Shown: positions 1 through 6,793 of the stretch, one piece after another
Layout: each line of letters opens with the position of its first letter
How positions within the stretch are numbered: position 1 is the stretch's first letter
Assembly (NCBI GenBank): GCA_023419055.1
Contig: JAEZYO010000110.1
Coordinates: forward strand, 1-16,168
Length of the DNA: 16,168 nt
DNA from: Pseudomonadota bacterium
GTDB lineage: Bacteria > Myxococcota > Polyangia > Polyangiales > Polyangiaceae
Direction of reading: 5' to 3'
Translations under genes and position numbers: made by a program
The notes under the pieces: generated by a model
Seen by the model: the letters and a program-made list of their open reading frames with translations, nothing else
Told to the model about the DNA's origin: nothing
The model's database searches: none

Positions 1-626
1 AAGGCCAAGATCGCGAGCACCCCGAAGCCGATCAAGATGCTGTCACGATTGAGGATCAATGAGCTTGCGCCCGCGGCGCGGTGCTTGATCAGGAGCGTCG
101 AGACGCACACCGAGAGCGGCGCCAAAAGGACGAGCAACCCCATCGGGACGGCGCGCGCGTCCACTCGGGCGAGATCGGTGACGAAGAGCAGTGCCACGCC
201 GGAGAAGGCGAGCAGCATCCCGAGCCACTGGCGCCCGACCAGGACCTCCGTCTTCAAGTAGAAGTGGCCCGCGAGCGCCACGAACAGCGGGAACACGCTC
301 CAGAGCACGCTCACGAGCCCCGAGGGGATGACGGTCTCACTCACGTAGACGAGCGCGTAGTTCAGCGCGAATTGAAAGAGCCCTTGGAGCAGCACCGCGA
401 TGAACGGCGGGCGGCTCCCGCCTTCTCGGTGCGCGAGCAGCGGGACGAGCGCGGCCATGCAGACGCCCGCGACCAGAAACCGCAACGCCGCACCCGTGAG
501 CGGAGGCACGTCGCGCAGCCCGATCTTGATCACGAGCCAGGTGCTGCCCCAGACCAGACAAAGCAGGACGAGCAGCACGTTCGTGAGCGCGGGGCTCGGT
601 GCCGGATCCCGGCTCTCCTGGCTCAT
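1..626 (-). CDS. EamA/DMT-family permease, partial (3' end outside window)
   Basis: About 208 N-terminal residues are visible; the rest runs off the left edge. I translated this frame by hand. It alternates hydrophobic segments typical of drug/metabolite exporters. The first helix (about residues 16-36) contains the family-typical VWGSTWLVIKIGL. The following segment PPLTGAALRFLVAG (about 41-54) matches the conserved helix 2 region with its Phe/Arg. The first EamA repeat spans about residues 17-150 and the second begins near 162. Such proteins export small metabolites or amino acids across the inner membrane, but the substrate cannot be read from sequence. The ATG at 626 puts about 15 polar residues before helix 1. 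An in-frame ATG at 665 and a GTG at 671 are alternatives, bounded by an in-frame TGA. None has a clear Shine-Dalgarno. It lies downstream of the kinase gene on the same strand, about 100 nt away, so co-transcription is possible. Confidence 0.88.
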   Translation of the reverse strand, partial: MSQESRDPAPSPALTNVLLVLLCLVWGSTWLVIKIGLRDVPPLTGAALRFLVAGVCMAALVPLLAHREGGSRPPFIAVLLQGLFQFALNYALVYVSETVIPSGLVSVLWSVFPLFVALAGHFYLKTEVLVGRQWLGMLLAFSGVALLFVTDLARVDARAVPMGLLVLLAPLSVCVSTLLIKHRAAGASSLILNRDSILIGFGVLAILA

Positions 627-729
627 GCGCGGCGACGGGTACCACGAGGCACCCTCCGCCGCCATGAGCACGGCGCGTCACTCGAGAGCGACACAGCTCT
701 CGGCGCCGCTTGGACGAGCAGCTCCCGGG

Positions 730-1725
730 CTAGTGGCGAACGCTCGCGATGGCCCAGTAGATCGCGTAGCCCATAGCGGCGCAGCCGAGGACGAGCAAGA
801 GCAGGAGCAAGCCGGTCCGCTCCACTGGCCTTCCCCGGTCCCCGGATCGGGCGAGCTCGGGAGCGCTGAACAACGCCGCGAACGCGCGCGCAGCCTCGCC
901 GGCGTTCGAGAAGCGAGCGCCGGGATCGCGGTTCACCGTTCGCGAAAACCAAGCGTCGTAACCCTCGGGTAAGAAGCCTTCGACCCCGAGCTCACGCGCG
1001 CGCGCGCTCGAAGGCTCGATGGGCTGCTTCAAGATCTCGAGCGTCAACTCGAGCACGTTCTGGGGCTTATCCGCGTTCTTCCAGTACTGCTTGCCGGTGA
1101 GCACGAAGAAGCTCAGGAGGCCGAGCGCCCAGACGTCCGCGTTCGGCGCCGGGACATAGCCGTCCTTGGCCTGCTCCGGCGCGGTCCAAAGCGGCGTGCC
1201 GAGGCCCGGCGTCGTGCCGGAAATGTCGAGGCCAGCGAGGGATTTCGCGATGCCGAAGTCGAGCACCTTGAGCCAGGGCTCCCCGTCGCGCTCCCCTACC
1301 CGGACGTTCTCGGGCTTGAGGTCGCGGTGAACGATGCCCGCCGCGTGCGCGGACGAGAGCGCGTCGAAGAGCTGGCCCATCAAGCGCTCCGCGAGCTCGG
1401 GGGCGAGCGGCGCGCGTTCGCTTACGAACTCGTACAACTCCTGACCACGCACGAGCTCCATCGCCACCCACCCGAACCCTCTCGCTGCATCCTCGCCGGA
1501 GTCCACGACTCGCGCGACGTGCTCGCTCGCGATTGAACGACCGGCCTGCACTTCGCGCTCGAAGCGCCGTGCGGCGCGTGGATCGCTCCGGGCGCTGAGA
1601 TCGACGAGCTTCAGCGCGAGCCGCTCTCCGTCAGCCACGCGCTCGACCTCGTAGACGCTACCCATGCTGCCTTGGCCGAGGATGTCGATCACGCGGAACG
1701 ACTCGGCGAACACCGTATCAGGCAT
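730..1725 (-). CDS. Ser/Thr protein kinase with C-terminal membrane anchor
   Basis: A 331-residue Hanks-type kinase with every catalytic landmark: Gly loop GQGSMGSV (17-24), ATP-anchoring Lys39 in ALKLVDL, Glu58 on helix C, HRDLKPEN at 133-140 (Asp135, Asn140), DFG at 156-158 and APE at 182-184. It should therefore be an active cytoplasmic kinase that phosphorylates Ser/Thr. A short linker follows, then one hydrophobic helix (about 305-327) ending only four residues before the stop, so it is tail-anchored with essentially no periplasmic sensor domain. The frame is open upstream to 1878, but residues encoded before 1725 are unlike a kinase N-terminus, and ATG 1725 starts right before the Gly loop. 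ATG 1758 is an alternative; neither has a good Shine-Dalgarno. The gene is divergent from the small secreted protein at 1923. Its substrates are unknown. Confidence 0.93.
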   Translation of the reverse strand: MPDTVFAESFRVIDILGQGSMGSVYEVERVADGERLALKLVDLSARSDPRAARRFEREVQAGRSIASEHVARVVDSGEDAARGFGWVAMELVRGQELYEFVSERAPLAPELAERLMGQLFDALSSAHAAGIVHRDLKPENVRVGERDGEPWLKVLDFGIAKSLAGLDISGTTPGLGTPLWTAPEQAKDGYVPAPNADVWALGLLSFFVLTGKQYWKNADKPQNVLELTLEILKQPIEPSSARARELGVEGFLPEGYDAWFSRTVNRDPGARFSNAGEAARAFAALFSAPELARSGDRGRPVERTGLLLLLLVLGCAAMGYAIYWAIASVRH

Positions 1726-1922
1726 GAGACGCGGCAAGCGGGCCACGCGCGACTCCATACTCGAGAAGGCGTGCGGGGTCGAAACTGCCGCAAGTGGGGC
1801 CGTTTTGCTCGACGAGCGCGAGTTCTGCCGCGTCCTTTCGGCCGCGCCGGAGCGAGACGCTTGGCCTCGCCCTTGCATTGCTATCGCGCGGCACAGTTCC
1901 CCAGCTTTCCAAGGATTCCACG

Positions 1923-2243
1923 ATGCGAAAAGGTACTTTCTCGCTCTTCCTCGCGCCCGCCTTCCTGCTCGCCAGCGCCACCGCGAGCGCCGCCCCTTTC
2001 AAGCCGCCGGCCGAAGCCGAGAGCCCGGTGAAGATCGCGCCCGAGGTGAGCGCGGAGGGCGCTGCTCCTCGCGCAACGGCGACCCCGGCCCCGCTCTCGT
2101 CGAGCGAGCGCGAGCGCTACGCCGAGCGCCAGCGCAACTCTCCGAACGCGCAGCAGTTCAAGGGAGGCGACGCCACCGTCGTCATCGGCGCGAGCACCGC
2201 GACGGTCATCCTCGCGGTTGTCCTCTTGATCGTCCTACTCTGA
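1923..2243 (+). CDS. Small protein with signal peptide and C-terminal TM, PA2779-like
   Basis: A 106-residue protein. It has a signal peptide (Lys/Arg then hydrophobic, probable cleavage after ASA at about 23), a Pro/Ala-rich spacer, a charged stretch SSSERERYAERQRN (59-72), then FKGGDATVVIG leading into a hydrophobic helix (about 85-106) that ends at the C-terminus. It is probably exported and anchored in the inner membrane by that last helix. I chose ATG 1923 because AAGGA lies 7 nt upstream and because the signal peptide then begins correctly; the frame is open back to 1794. It is followed after 1 nt by a C39-like peptidase lipoprotein. That matches the PA2779 (small, TM-ended) plus PA2778 (C39-like) gene pair known from other Proteobacteria. 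The PA2779 assignment rests on architecture and neighbourhood rather than strong sequence identity. Function unknown. Confidence 0.8.
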   Translation: MRKGTFSLFLAPAFLLASATASAAPFKPPAEAESPVKIAPEVSAEGAAPRATATPAPLSSSERERYAERQRNSPNAQQFKGGDATVVIGASTATVILAVVLLIVLL

Positions 2244-2244
2244 C

Positions 2245-2808
2245 ATGCAGAGCAAGCTGACGCCGATACTGGTCGCCGCGCTGCTCACGGGCTGCGCGGC
2301 GTACCAGGGCGAATCGAAGAGCGCCGATCCGGCGCGCATCGGGCAGGAGAGCGGCTGGCTCGCGATCTCCGACTTTCCCGAGGTGCGACAGTCGAGCGAC
2401 GACGACTGCGGCCCGGCAGCGCTCGGCGCGGTGCTCAGCTACTGGGGCCGCCCCCTGAGCCCCGCCGTGATCGAAAAGGAGCTCGCTCCGGTCGCCGACC
2501 ATGGAGTGCGCGCGGGCGACCTCCGGCGCTACGCCGAACGCCACGGGTTCTCGGCGTTCACCTTCTCGGGCACCCTCGCGGACCTCGAGCGTGAGCTCGG
2601 CGCGTCGCGCCCGGTGATCGTCGGGACCGTGAAGCGGTTGAGCGACGACCGAGGGCTCGCCCACTACGAAGTGGTCCTCGGTTATCACCCCGCGCGAAAG
2701 CTCGTTTTGACGCTGGACCCGGCGCGGGGCTTTCGAGAAACGCCGCTCCGCGCCTTCGAAGAGGAGTGGGCGCGCTCGGAGCGCCTGACGTTGGTCGTTT
2801 CCGGATAA
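2245..2808 (+). CDS. C39-like cysteine peptidase lipoprotein (PA2778-like)
   Basis: A 187-residue protein with a lipoprotein signal ending in lipobox LLTGC (lipidated Cys17). The mature part is a papain-like C39 fold: the active-site segment QSSDDDCGPAALGAVLSYWG (49-68; Cys55), LAHYEVVLGY (138-147; His140) and LTLDPARGF (155-163; Asp158), which supply Cys, His and Asp in the expected order. It is thus probably a lipid-anchored periplasmic or outer-membrane peptidase. No ABC transporter domain is fused, unlike bacteriocin-processing C39 exporters, so maturation of exported bacteriocins is not implied. ATG 2245 lies 1 nt after the stop of the upstream small gene with no Shine-Dalgarno, which suggests translational coupling. 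A hairpin whose loop contains the TAA stop may terminate the pair. Its natural substrate is unknown. Confidence 0.86.
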   Translation: MQSKLTPILVAALLTGCAAYQGESKSADPARIGQESGWLAISDFPEVRQSSDDDCGPAALGAVLSYWGRPLSPAVIEKELAPVADHGVRAGDLRRYAERHGFSAFTFSGTLADLERELGASRPVIVGTVKRLSDDRGLAHYEVVLGYHPARKLVLTLDPARGFRETPLRAFEEEWARSERLTLVVSG

Positions 2809-2820
2809 CCGGAGACTTTT
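2798..2820 (+). terminator. Weak intrinsic terminator around the C39-like gene stop
   Basis: The arm TTTCCGG (2798-2804) pairs with CCGGAGA (2809-2815), 7 bp with one G-U. The 4-nt loop ATAA holds the stop codon TAA (2806-2808). A T4 run follows at 2817-2820. It probably separates the two-gene unit from the trpS operon. The short T run makes it a modest candidate. Confidence 0.5.
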
Positions 2821-2874
2821 GACGTAGATTGTCCTTGCGAGCGCTCGGGGAACGGGAAAAGGTTCCGGTCCCCC

Positions 2875-3837
2875 GTGAAGACGTCGCTCACCGGCATTCA
2901 GCCCACTTCCACGCCCCACCTCGGCAACTACCTCGGCGCGATCCGTCCTGCCCTCGAGCTCGCGAAGACGTACCGCACCTTCTACTTCATCGCCGACTAC
3001 CACGCCTTCAACAGCGTGCAGGACCCGAAGCGGCTCAAGCAGAACGTCTACGATGTCGCCGCGACCTGGCTCGCGGCTGGCCTCGACCCCGAGCACACCG
3101 TGTTCTTCCGCCAGTCGGCGGTCGTCGAGGTGCACGAGCTCGCCTGGATCCTCGGCTGCCTGATCTCGACCGGTCAGCTCGAACGGGGTACGACCTACAA
3201 GGACGCGCTCGCCAAGGGCGAGACCCCGAACGCCGGCGTCTTCAACTACCCCGTGTTGATGGCGGCGGACATCATCCTGTACGACACGCACGTGGTACCG
3301 GTCGGGCGCGATCAAAAGCAGCACCTCGAGGTCGCCCGCGATCTCGCGGAGCGCTTCAATCACCTGTTCGGCGAGACGTTGGTGGTCCCCGAGCCGGTGA
3401 TCCGGAGCGAGGTCCTGGTCCCAGGGCTCGACGGGCGCAAGATGAGCAAGAGCTACGGGAACACGGTGCCGCTCTTCGCGCCGACCAAGGAGCTCAAGTC
3501 GGCGATCATGAAGATCGTGACCGGCTCGGAGCCGCTCGAGGCGCCCAAGGAAGCCGAGGGCACGACGGTGTTCGCGGTTCACAAGATGATCGCGTCCGAG
3601 GAGCAGTCCGCGGAGCTCGCGCGCAAGCTCCGCGCCGGCAACTACGGCTGGGGCCACGCCAAGCAGGACCTGTTCGAGGTGCTGGAAGCAGAGCTCGGCC
3701 CGAAGCGAGAGCGCTACCTCGCGCTGCGCGCCGACGAGGCTGGGCTCGACCGCGTGCTCGCCGAGGGCGCCGAGCGCGCGCGCGTGATCGCCCGACAGAC
3801 CATGGATCGCGTGCGCCGGGCGATCGGCATCTTGTAG
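2875..3837 (+). CDS. trpS: Tryptophanyl-tRNA synthetase
   Basis: A 320-residue class I aminoacyl-tRNA synthetase that charges tRNA-Trp in the cytoplasm. It opens with KTSLTGIQPTSTPHLGNYLG: LTGIQPT and the HIGH variant HLGN (15-18) are hallmarks of TrpS. PVLMAADIILYDTHVVPVG (126-144) and DQKQHLE carry the Trp- and ATP-site signature. KMSKS is at 189-193. Length is normal for the bacterial enzyme. The start is GTG 2875, which places the Rossmann fold at the usual distance from the N-terminus; AAAAGG lies 12 nt upstream, slightly far. The stop overlaps the GTG of the next gene by one base (TAGTG), so translation is likely coupled to the DTW gene. No leader or T-box was recognised in the 66 nt upstream. 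Confidence 0.97.
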   Translation: MKTSLTGIQPTSTPHLGNYLGAIRPALELAKTYRTFYFIADYHAFNSVQDPKRLKQNVYDVAATWLAAGLDPEHTVFFRQSAVVEVHELAWILGCLISTGQLERGTTYKDALAKGETPNAGVFNYPVLMAADIILYDTHVVPVGRDQKQHLEVARDLAERFNHLFGETLVVPEPVIRSEVLVPGLDGRKMSKSYGNTVPLFAPTKELKSAIMKIVTGSEPLEAPKEAEGTTVFAVHKMIASEEQSAELARKLRAGNYGWGHAKQDLFEVLEAELGPKRERYLALRADEAGLDRVLAEGAERARVIARQTMDRVRRAIGIL

Positions 3838-5048
3838 TGGAAAGCGAGCCCCGCCCGCACTGTTACCGCTGCGACAAGCCCGAGTGCGCGTGCTTGTGCT
3901 CGCGCATACCGCGAGTCGAAAACCGGACTCCCATCGTGCTCGTTCAGCACAAGCGCGAGTCCCGCCACGCGCTCGGCACGGCGCGCATCGCGCGGCTCGG
4001 GCTCGCCCAGGTGCGGGTCGAGGTGTTCGCGGCGGATCAGACGTCGACGGAGGAGCTGCCCGCCTGGCTCCCCGAGGGCGCGGCCGTCCTCTACCCGCGG
4101 AAGGGAGCGCCCGATCTCGAACAGCTGGCGCCCGCCGAGCGGCCGAGGGCCCTCGTGGTCATCGACGGCACCTGGCACCAGGCCCGCGCGCTCTACCGCG
4201 ACCATCGCTGGCTGTCCCAACTGCCCGCCGTGCAGCTCACCCCCCGTGCGCCGTCACGCTATCGGATCCGGCGCGAGCCCGCGCCGAACTACATCTCCAC
4301 CATCGAGGCCATCGTCCAGGCGCTCTCCGTCCTCGAACCCGAGGCCCGTGACGCAGCGTCGCTGATCACCGCGTTCGATGCCCTGATCGACGACCAGCTC
4401 GAGAACCGACAGAAGCGCTCGCGCGACACGCGACCACGGGAGAAGCGGCCCTTCGAGTGGCGAAAGCTACCGCGCGCGCTGCTGGAAGCGTTCGACAGCC
4501 TGGTGGTCGTCTACGGCGAGGCCACCCACCCAGAGGGCGATCTCTCGCGCGACACGGAGCTCGTGCAGTGGACCGCGCTCCGTCTCCGGGACGGAGCGGT
4601 GTTCGATTGCGCGCTCCGTCCCTCGGGCGGCCTGCCGTCACCCGGCCATCTGCGGCACCTCGGGCTCGAGCGCTCCGAGGTCGAAAACGGCGTCGACGTT
4701 CCGACCTTCCTCGCGAGCTGGCAGAGCTTCCTCGCCGAGTGCCCCGGCGCGGACACCCTGGCTTCCTGGAACCCGCGTACGCTCTCGCTGCTCGAGCGTT
4801 CCGGGCTCACGAGCGTGAAGGGCTTCGGGCTGAAGGGCGTCTACCACCGCGTCCGGCAGGCGCGCGGCGACCTCGATCGGATTCTTGCCCACGAGCGCGC
4901 TCACTCCATCTCGGAGACCGAAGCTCTGGCGCTCGGAAAGATCCGCGGCCGAGCGCGCGAGAGGCTCCGGAACGCGCTTTCGGCGGCCACCTTGCTCCGT
5001 CGCCTCGCTCTTGCCGGCGAGCGTGAGCCATCTATTCTCGCTCGATGA
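3837..5048 (+). CDS. DTW-domain tRNA-uridine aminocarboxypropyltransferase with extra C-terminal domain
   Basis: A 403-residue protein. Residues 1 to about 190 form a DTW (TapT/YfiP-type) domain: a Cys cluster C9-C12-C17-C19 likely to bind zinc, VLVQHKRESRH (34-44), the catalytic/SAM motif DGTW (110-113), and RREPAPNYISTIEAI (145-159), equivalent to the conserved R+EP...ST.EA segment. This family transfers the 3-amino-3-carboxypropyl group of SAM to a tRNA uridine (acp3U). The C-terminal half (about 206-403) is not part of a normal DTW enzyme. Its order VVVYGEAT, ELVQWTALRLRDG, then TLASWNPRTLSLL recalls a DnaQ/RNase T-type exonuclease fold lacking most acidic catalytic residues; that is inference. 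The start is GTG 3837, overlapping the trpS stop. The 3' end overlaps the next ATG (ATGA), so it is the middle gene of a coupled operon. Pairing with trpS fits a tRNA role. Confidence 0.88.
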   Translation: MESEPRPHCYRCDKPECACLCSRIPRVENRTPIVLVQHKRESRHALGTARIARLGLAQVRVEVFAADQTSTEELPAWLPEGAAVLYPRKGAPDLEQLAPAERPRALVVIDGTWHQARALYRDHRWLSQLPAVQLTPRAPSRYRIRREPAPNYISTIEAIVQALSVLEPEARDAASLITAFDALIDDQLENRQKRSRDTRPREKRPFEWRKLPRALLEAFDSLVVVYGEATHPEGDLSRDTELVQWTALRLRDGAVFDCALRPSGGLPSPGHLRHLGLERSEVENGVDVPTFLASWQSFLAECPGADTLASWNPRTLSLLERSGLTSVKGFGLKGVYHRVRQARGDLDRILAHERAHSISETEALALGKIRGRARERLRNALSAATLLRRLALAGEREPSILAR

Positions 5049-5863
5049 GCCTGCGCAACAAGACCCTGTTCATCACCGGGGCGAGCCGCGGCATCGGCAA
5101 GGCGATCGCGCTTCGCGCGGCCGATGACGGCGCGAACGTCGCGGTCGTCGGAAAGACCGCCGAACCTCACGCGAAGCTCCCCGGCACCGTGCCCGACACG
5201 GTGCGCGAGATCGAGGCTCGCGGCGGCCGGGCTCTCCCCTGCATCGCTGACGTGCGTTTCGAGGAACAAGTCGCGAGCGCGATAGAGCAAACCGTCGCGG
5301 CGTTCGGGGGCATCGACGTCCTCGTCAACAACGCGAGCGCGATCAGCCTCACGCCGGTGCAAAACACCGAGATGAAGCGCTTCGATCTCATGCACGCGGT
5401 CAACGTGCGCGGCACGTTCCTGTGCTCGAAGCTCGCCCTCCCCCACCTGCTCCGCGCGGAGAACCCGCATATCCTGATGCTCTCTCCTCCCCCCTCGTTC
5501 GAGCCGTCGTGGTACGGCGCTCACCTCGCGTACACGCTGAGCAAGATGGGCATGTCCCAATGCGTGCTCGGCCTCTCGGAGGAGCTCAAGGCGCAGGGCG
5601 TGGCGGTGAACGCGCTCTGGCCCAAGACCGCCATCGCGACCGCAGCCGTGCAGAACCTGCTCGGTGGAGACGCCATGGTCCGCCGCTCGCGCAAGGCAGA
5701 GATCGTCTCGGACGCGGCGTACCACATCCTCACGCAACCGAGCAGGAGCGTGACCGGACGCTTCTTCGTGGACGAAGACGTGCTCAAAGAGGCAGGGGTG
5801 AGCGACTTCTCGAAGTACGCCGTCGCGCCGGGCGAAGAGCTCTTGCCCGATTTTTTCCTCTAG
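5045..5863 (+). CDS. HSDL2-like short-chain dehydrogenase/reductase
   Basis: A 272-residue SDR. It has the Rossmann NAD(P) motif TGASRGIG (11-18), NNAS (95-98), catalytic Ser147 in LMLSPPP, and Tyr163/Lys167 in YTLSK. GKTAEPHAKLPGT (36-48) together with SPPPSFEP (147-154) is characteristic of the hydroxysteroid-dehydrogenase-like-2 (HSDL2) branch, but the C-terminal SCP2 lipid-binding domain of the animal protein is absent. It probably oxidises or reduces a lipid-type hydroxyl/keto substrate in the cytoplasm; the substrate is unknown. The ATG overlaps the upstream TGA (ATGA), so it is translationally coupled to the DTW gene. Its last codons form an intrinsic terminator, and its TAG shares CTAG with the stop of the convergent AraC-family gene. 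Confidence 0.92.
   Translation: MSLRNKTLFITGASRGIGKAIALRAADDGANVAVVGKTAEPHAKLPGTVPDTVREIEARGGRALPCIADVRFEEQVASAIEQTVAAFGGIDVLVNNASAISLTPVQNTEMKRFDLMHAVNVRGTFLCSKLALPHLLRAENPHILMLSPPPSFEPSWYGAHLAYTLSKMGMSQCVLGLSEELKAQGVAVNALWPKTAIATAAVQNLLGGDAMVRRSRKAEIVSDAAYHILTQPSRSVTGRFFVDEDVLKEAGVSDFSKYAVAPGEELLPDFFL
5829..5856 (+). terminator. Intrinsic terminator inside the end of the SDR gene
   Basis: CGGGC (5829-5833), bulged G, AAG (5835-5837), loop AGCT, then CTT (5842-5844) and GCCCG (5845-5849) form an 8-bp stem. It is followed by A and T6 (5851-5856). It lies wholly within the coding sequence (the codons for PGEELLPDF) and ends the trpS-DTW-SDR operon before transcription enters the opposing gene. 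Confidence 0.75.
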
Positions 5864-6681
5864 CCGACGTCTTCCTCCACGTGCACCGCCGCGGGCCCGT
5901 GCTCGCGCAGCGAACGCGGCGCTACTCCGTACGCCCGCCGGATCGTCTTGTTGAAGAGCTGTAGGTCGGGGAGGCCCACCTCGCACGCCACCTGCTTGAT
6001 GGACAAGCCCGAGTGGAGGAGCAAATGTCGCGCTCTCTCCACGCGCCGGCGCCGCACGTATTCGGTGACGGTTTCACCGAGCTGAGCTCGGAACAGCCGA
6101 TTCAAGTGCGGAGTCGAGACGCCGGCTACGCGCGCGAGCTCACGCACGACCAGGCGATCCCCGAGCCTGCTCTCGATGGTGCGGCAGGCCTGGCCCACCG
6201 CGGCGTGGCGCTTCTCGCGGCGATCCGCCTCGTAGAGCGTGCGCTCGGCGAGCTCCCAGAGGATGTCCCAGAGCCCGGCCTCCACGCGACGGGGGCGTAC
6301 GGGAGCCGCGCGCCTGAGATCGTCGAAGCGTTCGAAGAGCGGCCCGAAATCACTGCCGAGATCTCGCATGGCCGCGATCGGGAGCTCGGCCTTGCGCGAG
6401 CTCTCGGTGGGGGTGAAGTGAGCGTAGAGATGCTCGGCGCGACCGCGGTAGTGATATTCCTGGCGCACGCCGGGTGGTATGATCCCGACGTATCCGGGCT
6501 TGATCGCCAGGCGCCGACCGTCGAGCACGAGATCGGCGTCGTAACCGTAGAAGTGAATGGTCCAGGCCCAGAGGAGGTAGCGCTCCTCCTTGCGTTCGAT
6601 GCCGTGAAGCCCGCGCCCGATGGCGTGAATCTCCGGTGGCCCGCCTAGATCGAGAGTCCAAGAAAGCGCGGCAGCCCGCAT
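5860..6681 (-). CDS. AraC-family transcriptional regulator
   Basis: A 273-residue regulator. The N-terminal part (about 1-100) has the AraC cupin-like effector pattern: LAIKPGYVGIIPPGVRQEYH (58-77), then HLYAHFTP (84-91). The C-terminal ~100 residues (161-260) are the paired helix-turn-helix domain: the first HTH lies around LVVRELARVAGVSTPHLNRLF (177-197), the second around LSIKQVACEVGLPDLQLFNK (226-245), and the family end motif GVAPRSLRE at 252-260. In the second helix LPDLQLFNK replaces the usual F.D.SYF.R.F, a mildly divergent form. The ATG at 6681 has a weak GAAG upstream. It is divergent from the MYXO-CTERM protein at 6794 and convergent with the SDR gene, sharing CTAG at the stops. 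Ligand and targets are unknown; the SDR operon or the divergent gene are the nearest candidates. Confidence 0.93.
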   Translation of the reverse strand: MRAAALSWTLDLGGPPEIHAIGRGLHGIERKEERYLLWAWTIHFYGYDADLVLDGRRLAIKPGYVGIIPPGVRQEYHYRGRAEHLYAHFTPTESSRKAELPIAAMRDLGSDFGPLFERFDDLRRAAPVRPRRVEAGLWDILWELAERTLYEADRREKRHAAVGQACRTIESRLGDRLVVRELARVAGVSTPHLNRLFRAQLGETVTEYVRRRRVERARHLLLHSGLSIKQVACEVGLPDLQLFNKTIRRAYGVAPRSLREHGPAAVHVEEDVG

Positions 6682-6793
6682 GATTGACTTCTACCATTCT
6701 GGATCTCACCGGACCAGCGGAGAAGCAGCGTCGATGGACGGCCCACGGGCATAATGATCGACGGTCGTGCTTGCGGCCGCGGCCGTACTTCCA

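Noticed and set aside
2245..2808. Bacteriocin maturation or export system around the C39-like peptidase
   Set aside because: There is no ABC exporter domain, no double-Gly leader peptide gene and the protein is a lipoprotein.
2206..3657. Minus-strand open frame of 483 codons opposite the C39-like gene and trpS
   Set aside because: It is antisense to well-supported genes, is rich in Arg/Leu/Glu/His without any domain, and is explained by the high GC at third positions.
6682..6793. Promoter boxes (TTGACT near 6685, TAATGA near 6752) between the divergent genes
   Set aside because: Spacing between plausible -35 and -10 boxes is wrong, so I do not assign a promoter there.
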